This document shows positions 60,581 to 64,000 of a stretch of 64,000 nucleotides of DNA, one piece after another (within the stretch, counting starts at the first letter, position 1; every line of letters begins with the position of its first letter). A program made the position numbers and the translations under genes. A model generated the notes under the pieces. It was not told where the DNA came from and did no database searches. It saw only the letters and a program-made list of their open reading frames with translations. Origin of the DNA: Georgenia faecalis (GTDB lineage: Bacteria; Actinomycetota; Actinomycetes; Actinomycetales; Actinomycetaceae); NCBI RefSeq assembly GCF_003710105.1, contig NZ_CP033325.1:186001-250000 (forward strand), read 5' to 3'.

Positions 60581-61486
60581 CTACGTCCGCCAGACCCAGA
60601 TGAGCAGCATCGTCACGAGGAAGCCGACGAGGTAGTTCGCCCCGAGGAAGCGGCGCCACCCGCGGTTGGTCGACTCGGCATCGGCGTCGGTGACCGACCG
60701 GTAGGGCCACAGGATGAGGAGGTACGGCAGCACGAGCACCGCGGCGATCCGCCACGGCGTGAGGAGCATGAGGATCCCCGCGTGGACGTAGCCGAGCATC
60801 GCGAGGCGGACGGTGTAGCGCGCCCCCAGGGCGGTGGCGATGGAGCGGATCCCCGCCTGCCGGTCCGCGACGATGTCCTGGACGGCCCCGAAGGCCTGGC
60901 TGGCGGCCCCCCAGTGGAAGAACGCAGCGAGGACCACCCACACCTGCGGCGTGAGGTCGGCCCCGGCGAGGACGAGGCCGTAGAGGGCCGGGGAGACGAA
61001 GTGGGTGCTCGAGGTGAGGGAGTCCAGGCCCGGCCGTTCCTTGAACCGCAGGCGGGGGGCCGAGTAGGCGACGACGGCGAACAGGGAGCCGGCGAGGACG
61101 AGCCAGCTGAGCGGCGAGCCCACGACGAGGAGGTAGACGACGAACGGGACGGGCAGGGCGATCGAGGCGAGCAGCACCTGGCGGTGCCAGCGCCGGTCGA
61201 GCAGCGCTCCCTCGACGCCGCCCTTGCGCGGGTTGAGCCGGTCCGACTCGTAGTCGAAGACGTCGTTGATCCCGTACATGAGCAGGTTGTAGGGGATGAG
61301 GAAGAAGAGGACGCCGACGACGAACGTCACGTCGACGTGCCGCGTGGTGAGGAGGTAGGCGGCGCCGAAGGGGTAGGCGGTGTTGACCCAGCTCAACGGC
61401 CGGGAGGCGGCGACGAGCCGGCCGACGACGGAGCCGCCCCGCCCGCCAGGCCCGCCCGTCTCCTCGATCTCCCGTGCCCCGCTCAT
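60581..61486 (-). CDS. crtEb: UbiA-type prenyltransferase, lycopene elongase (CrtEb-like)
   Basis: 301 residues with about eight helices. The two Asp-rich motifs of UbiA enzymes are GINDVFDYESD and VQDIVADRQAG. Next to two small lycopene-cyclase-type genes and crtI it is most likely the lycopene elongase that adds C5 units to lycopene, giving C50 carotenoids (flavuxanthin or nonaflavuxanthin intermediates). It is the last gene of the crt operon. The ATG overlaps the upstream cyclase stop (ATGA, 61483-61486). Confidence 0.9.
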   Translation of the reverse strand: MSGAREIEETGGPGGRGGSVVGRLVAASRPLSWVNTAYPFGAAYLLTTRHVDVTFVVGVLFFLIPYNLLMYGINDVFDYESDRLNPRKGGVEGALLDRRWHRQVLLASIALPVPFVVYLLVVGSPLSWLVLAGSLFAVVAYSAPRLRFKERPGLDSLTSSTHFVSPALYGLVLAGADLTPQVWVVLAAFFHWGAASQAFGAVQDIVADRQAGIRSIATALGARYTVRLAMLGYVHAGILMLLTPWRIAAVLVLPYLLILWPYRSVTDADAESTNRGWRRFLGANYLVGFLVTMLLIWVWRT

Positions 61487-61821
61487 CGGGTGACCCCCGC
61501 GGTCTCGGACGGCGCGGTGGCCGTCGCGCGGCGCCCCAGCAGGTGCCACAGGGCCGGCAGGGCGAGCGCCCCGGCGACGGGGTAGGCGAAGTCCTCCACG
61601 GGCGCCCGGCCGACCGCCAGGCCGGACCGTCCCTCGCTCGCGTAGTCGAAGAGGCCGGCCGCGATCATCACGTTGTCGAAGACCGCGGTGAGGACGACGA
61701 GCACGGCGACGGTCACGACCACCGCCCCGGGGCGCAGCCGGCCCGGGCGCCGCCGGGCGCACACGGCGACCGCCGCCACGCACAGGGCGAGGAACGGGGC
61801 GTTGACGAGGGTGTAGGTCAC
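61483..61821 (-). CDS. Carotenoid cyclase subunit (lycopene cyclase domain, CrtYf-like)
   Basis: 112 residues with three helices: YTLVNAPFLALCVAAVAVC, VVVTVAVLVVLTAVFDNVM, and VEDFAYPVAGALALPALW. FDNVMIAAGLFDY and the PVEDFAYP box are typical of the heterodimeric C50 cyclase subunits, in which both small proteins are needed to cyclise the C50 backbone. The GTG start overlaps the stop of the other subunit (61818-61821). A separate CrtYe/CrtYf assignment cannot be made with certainty. Confidence 0.88.
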   Translation of the reverse strand: MTYTLVNAPFLALCVAAVAVCARRRPGRLRPGAVVVTVAVLVVLTAVFDNVMIAAGLFDYASEGRSGLAVGRAPVEDFAYPVAGALALPALWHLLGRRATATAPSETAGVTR

Positions 61822-62138
61822 CGCGCCCGCCGCTGCAGGAGGAGGGACGCACCCGTGTAGAGGTTCATCGTGAGGTAGCTGAGGAAGGCGAGGAAGACGA
61901 GCTCCTCCACGGGCAGCTCCGGGGCGAGCAGGAGGCCGGTCATGTAGGGAGTCTGCCCCCGGAAGAACAGGCCGGAGGCGATCCCGGCGACGTCCCACAG
62001 AAGGAACCCGGCGGTGCCGGCCGCGAGGACGAGCGCGGCCCGCCGGGCATCGGCGAAGAAGAACAGCCGGAAGCGGTGGTCGAGGAGGGTCATCGCCCCG
62101 AGGCAGACGAGGAGGACGAGGAGGTAGGCGGCGCTCAT
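61818..62138 (-). CDS. Carotenoid cyclase subunit (lycopene cyclase domain, CrtYe-like)
   Basis: 106 residues, three helices (AAYLLVLLVCLGAMTLLD, AALVLAAGTAGFLLWDVAGI, VEELVFLAFLSYLTMNLY). The PELPVEELVFL and FLLWDVAGIASGLF boxes match the partner subunit type. Both cyclase subunits lie between crtI and crtEb in the order crtI-crtYe-crtYf-crtEb, the order of C50 operons in Corynebacterium and Micrococcus. The ATG overlaps the crtI stop (62135-62138). Confidence 0.88.
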   Translation of the reverse strand: MSAAYLLVLLVCLGAMTLLDHRFRLFFFADARRAALVLAAGTAGFLLWDVAGIASGLFFRGQTPYMTGLLLAPELPVEELVFLAFLSYLTMNLYTGASLLLQRRAR

Positions 62139-63712
62139 GCGGGCTCCGGCAACGGTCCGGTCGAGGTGTCGCCGCGCAGGCGCTTGAGGAGCACCTCGGC
62201 GCTGATGAGGCACATGGGCAGCCCGATGCCCGGGATGACGGAGCTGCCGGCGTAGTACAGGCCCGTCACGCGCCGGGAGACGTTCCCGGCGCGGAACATC
62301 GCGCTCTGGTCGAGGGTGTGGGCCAGGCCGAGGGCGTTGCCGCGCCACGTGCGCAGGTCGGTGGCGAAGTCGGCGGGGCCCACGGTGCGGCGCACGACGA
62401 CCCGCTCGGCGAGGTCGGGGACCCCCGCCCACGCCGCCACCTGGGCCACGGCCGCGTCCGCCACCGCCTCCACCCACGGTGACCCGGCGCCGTCGACGCC
62501 GCCGGAGCCCAGCGCGGGGTCCGCGGGGACGGGGACGAGGACGAAGAGGTTCTCGTGACCCGGTGGCGCCACGTCGTCGGTGGCGCTGGGCCGGCACACG
62601 TACAGCGACGTGGGGTCGGGGAAGGCGGCGGGCCGGGCGTCCCGGCCCGGGAAGACCCGGTCGAACGTGGCGTCCCAGTCCTGCGCGAAGAACAGCGAGT
62701 GGTGGGCGAGCTCGGGCAGCGCGCCCCGCACCCCGAGCATGACGAGGACGGCGCTGGGGCCCGGGGTGCGCCGGCGCCACCAGCGCGGTGGGCGGGAGCG
62801 CAGACCCGGGGGCAGGAGCGCCGTCTCGGTGTGGAAGAGGTCGGCGGTGGCGACGACGACGTCGGCCTCCACGTGGAAGGGGCGCCCCTCGGCGTCGTGA
62901 CCGCTGACGCCCGTGGCCCGCGCGCGCCGACCGCCGCGTCCGCGCTGCGGGGCCGTGGTGATCGCGGTGACGGTGGTGCGGGTGCGCACGTCTGCCCCGC
63001 CCGCCCGGGCGAGGTCGGCGAGGGACTCGACGAGCCGCGCGAAGCCACCGCGCGGGTAGAGCACACCGTCGGTGAGGTCGAGGTGGCTCATGAGGTGGTA
63101 CATGCTCGGCGTGAGCCGCGGCGAGGAGCCGAGGAAGACCGCGGGGTACCCGAGGATCTGGCGCAGCCGGACGTCGCCGAACCGGCGGGCGACGGCGTGC
63201 TCGAGCGACTCGGTGAGCAGCCGGGCGAGGGCGGGCGCGCGGCGCAGGACCGCGGGCGTCGCCAGCGGCAGCAGGGACGCGTAGCTCGTGTAGAGGAAGT
63301 GCCGCTTGGCCATGGTGTAGGTCGAGGCGGCGGAGTCGAGGTAGGCGCCCAGCCGGGCCCCGGCGCCCGGCTCGACGCCCTCGAACAGGGCGACGGCGTC
63401 CGTGCGGTCCGAGCGCACGTCCAACGGGTCGTGGCGCTCGAAGAACACCCGGTATCCGGGGTCGAGCCGGACGAGCTCGAGCTGGGCCTGCGCGCTGGTG
63501 CCGAGGAGCCGGTAGAAGTGGTCGAAGACCTCGGGCATGAGGTACCACGAGGGCCCCGTGTCGAAGGAGAACCCGTCGGCGTGCCAGGCGCCGGCGCGTC
63601 CGCCGAGCTCGGCGCGCGCCTCGAGCAGGGTGACGTCGTAGCCCTCGTGGGCGAGGAGGGCCGCGCTGGCGAGGCCGGCGACCCCGCCACCGACGATGAC
63701 GGCGGTGCTCAC
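62135..63712 (-). CDS. crtI: Phytoene desaturase
   Basis: 525 residues. It converts phytoene to lycopene with FAD. The N-terminal dinucleotide motif is VIVGGGVAGLASAALLAHEG, followed by RAGAWHADGFSFDTGPSWYLMP. The C-terminal signature is GLYYAGSSVIPGIGLPMCLISAE. Normal length for bacterial CrtI. The GTG start overlaps the crtB stop (GTGA, 63709-63712) and the stop overlaps the next cyclase gene. Confidence 0.95.
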   Translation of the reverse strand: MSTAVIVGGGVAGLASAALLAHEGYDVTLLEARAELGGRAGAWHADGFSFDTGPSWYLMPEVFDHFYRLLGTSAQAQLELVRLDPGYRVFFERHDPLDVRSDRTDAVALFEGVEPGAGARLGAYLDSAASTYTMAKRHFLYTSYASLLPLATPAVLRRAPALARLLTESLEHAVARRFGDVRLRQILGYPAVFLGSSPRLTPSMYHLMSHLDLTDGVLYPRGGFARLVESLADLARAGGADVRTRTTVTAITTAPQRGRGGRRARATGVSGHDAEGRPFHVEADVVVATADLFHTETALLPPGLRSRPPRWWRRRTPGPSAVLVMLGVRGALPELAHHSLFFAQDWDATFDRVFPGRDARPAAFPDPTSLYVCRPSATDDVAPPGHENLFVLVPVPADPALGSGGVDGAGSPWVEAVADAAVAQVAAWAGVPDLAERVVVRRTVGPADFATDLRTWRGNALGLAHTLDQSAMFRAGNVSRRVTGLYYAGSSVIPGIGLPMCLISAEVLLKRLRGDTSTGPLPEPA

Positions 63713-64000
63713 GTGGTGCGGGTCCGCCCGGCGAGGGCGGCCGCGGCCAGGCGCGCCTTGACCGGCCCGGGAACGCGGACGCGGGCCGCCAGGAGGTCCG
63801 GGGCGGGGGTGCGGCGCAGCCGGCGGGCGAGCTCGGCGAAGAGGGCGTGGGCGACCCGGACCGCCCGGGCGCTCGCGGGAGGCAGGGCGGCGATGCCGGA
63901 GGCGGCGAGGGTGAGATCGGCGTCGATGTCGGCGAGGATACGGCGTTTGTCGGTCTCCGTGAACACGGCGGGGTCGATCCCGGGGAAGTAGCGCCGCCCG
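63709..64000 (-). CDS. crtB: Phytoene synthase, C-terminal part (5' end beyond window)
   Basis: The last 96 codons are present and the frame stays open to the window edge (GRRYFPGIDPAVF precedes the first internal start). The segment RRYFPG, then DKRRILADIDADLTLAASG and AVRVAHALFAELARRL, is the C-terminal helix set of squalene/phytoene synthases; the Asp-rich motifs lie outside. It makes phytoene from two GGPP and starts the carotenoid pathway. Coupled to crtI. Confidence 0.85.
   Translation of the reverse strand, partial: GRRYFPGIDPAVFTETDKRRILADIDADLTLAASGIAALPPASARAVRVAHALFAELARRLRRTPAPDLLAARVRVPGPVKARLAAAALAGRTRTT

Overview
The window is a stretch of very GC-rich chromosome (third codon positions are almost all G or C) from a Gram-positive actinobacterium. 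A member of the Micrococcales near Georgenia, Bogoriellaceae or Cellulomonadaceae is the best fit. This rests on a whiB gene, a PASTA-type penicillin-binding protein, a mycobacterial-style tad/secretion-helicase locus, LPxTG surface proteins and a C50-type carotenoid cluster. The genus is inferred from content and synteny. No phage, insertion sequence, CRISPR array or rRNA was seen.

Layout. 1-5.9 kb: 3' part of a giant secreted multidomain protein (sugar-dehydrogenase-like propeller, malectin-like repeats). 6.0-12.8 kb: a compact Wzx/Wzy-type exopolysaccharide locus with priming transferase, GT4, BY-kinase/chain-length regulator, polymerase, GT2 and flippase. 12.86 kb: tRNA-Pro(CGG). 13-22.5 kb: metallophosphoesterase, PonA2-like PBP, WhiB4-like regulator, 51-aa DUF4177 protein, RidA, Crp, Nth, epoxide-hydrolase-like protein and acetyl-CoA synthetase. 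22.7-26.4 kb: a minus-strand run of HAD phosphatase, formate/nitrite-type channel and two membrane proteins sharing a 4-helix repeat. 26.5 kb: Mn catalase. 27.5-32.6 kb: a Flp/Tad pilus operon (Ssd-like, TadA, TadB, TadC, DUF4244 pilin, TadE, a second TadE-like). 32.6-40.1 kb: DUF1998-type helicase, H+-pyrophosphatase, LPETG-anchored 5'-nucleotidase. 40.2-46.5 kb: metabolic genes (phosphoglycerate-mutase-like, NnrD, methyltransferase, SDR, DUF2071, FUSC). 46.6-54.3 kb: topA, Gfo/Idh, tmk, holB, lipoprotein hydrolase, tRNA-Thr(CGT). 54.5-59.7 kb: a 1703-aa sortase-anchored protein with ThuA, sugar dehydrogenase, PKD, CBM-like and lectin-like domains on a collagen-like stalk. 59.9-64 kb: TMEM175-like channel and a carotenoid operon (crtB-crtI-crtYe/Yf-crtEb), truncated by the window edge.

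From about 13 to 52.5 kb the order (MPE, ponA2, whiB4, small DUF4177 gene, ridA, crp, nth, ephE, acs, HAD, ssd, tadA/B/C, pilin, tadE, helicase, topA, holB) matches, from memory, the Mycobacterium tuberculosis Rv3683-to-Rv3644c segment. It is therefore an ancient actinobacterial backbone with lineage-specific insertions, such as Mn catalase, the 4-helix repeat proteins and the H+-PPase/5'-nucleotidase block. The two flanks carry surface and pigment functions. Many adjacent genes share ATGA/GTGA overlaps, which points to translational coupling within operons.
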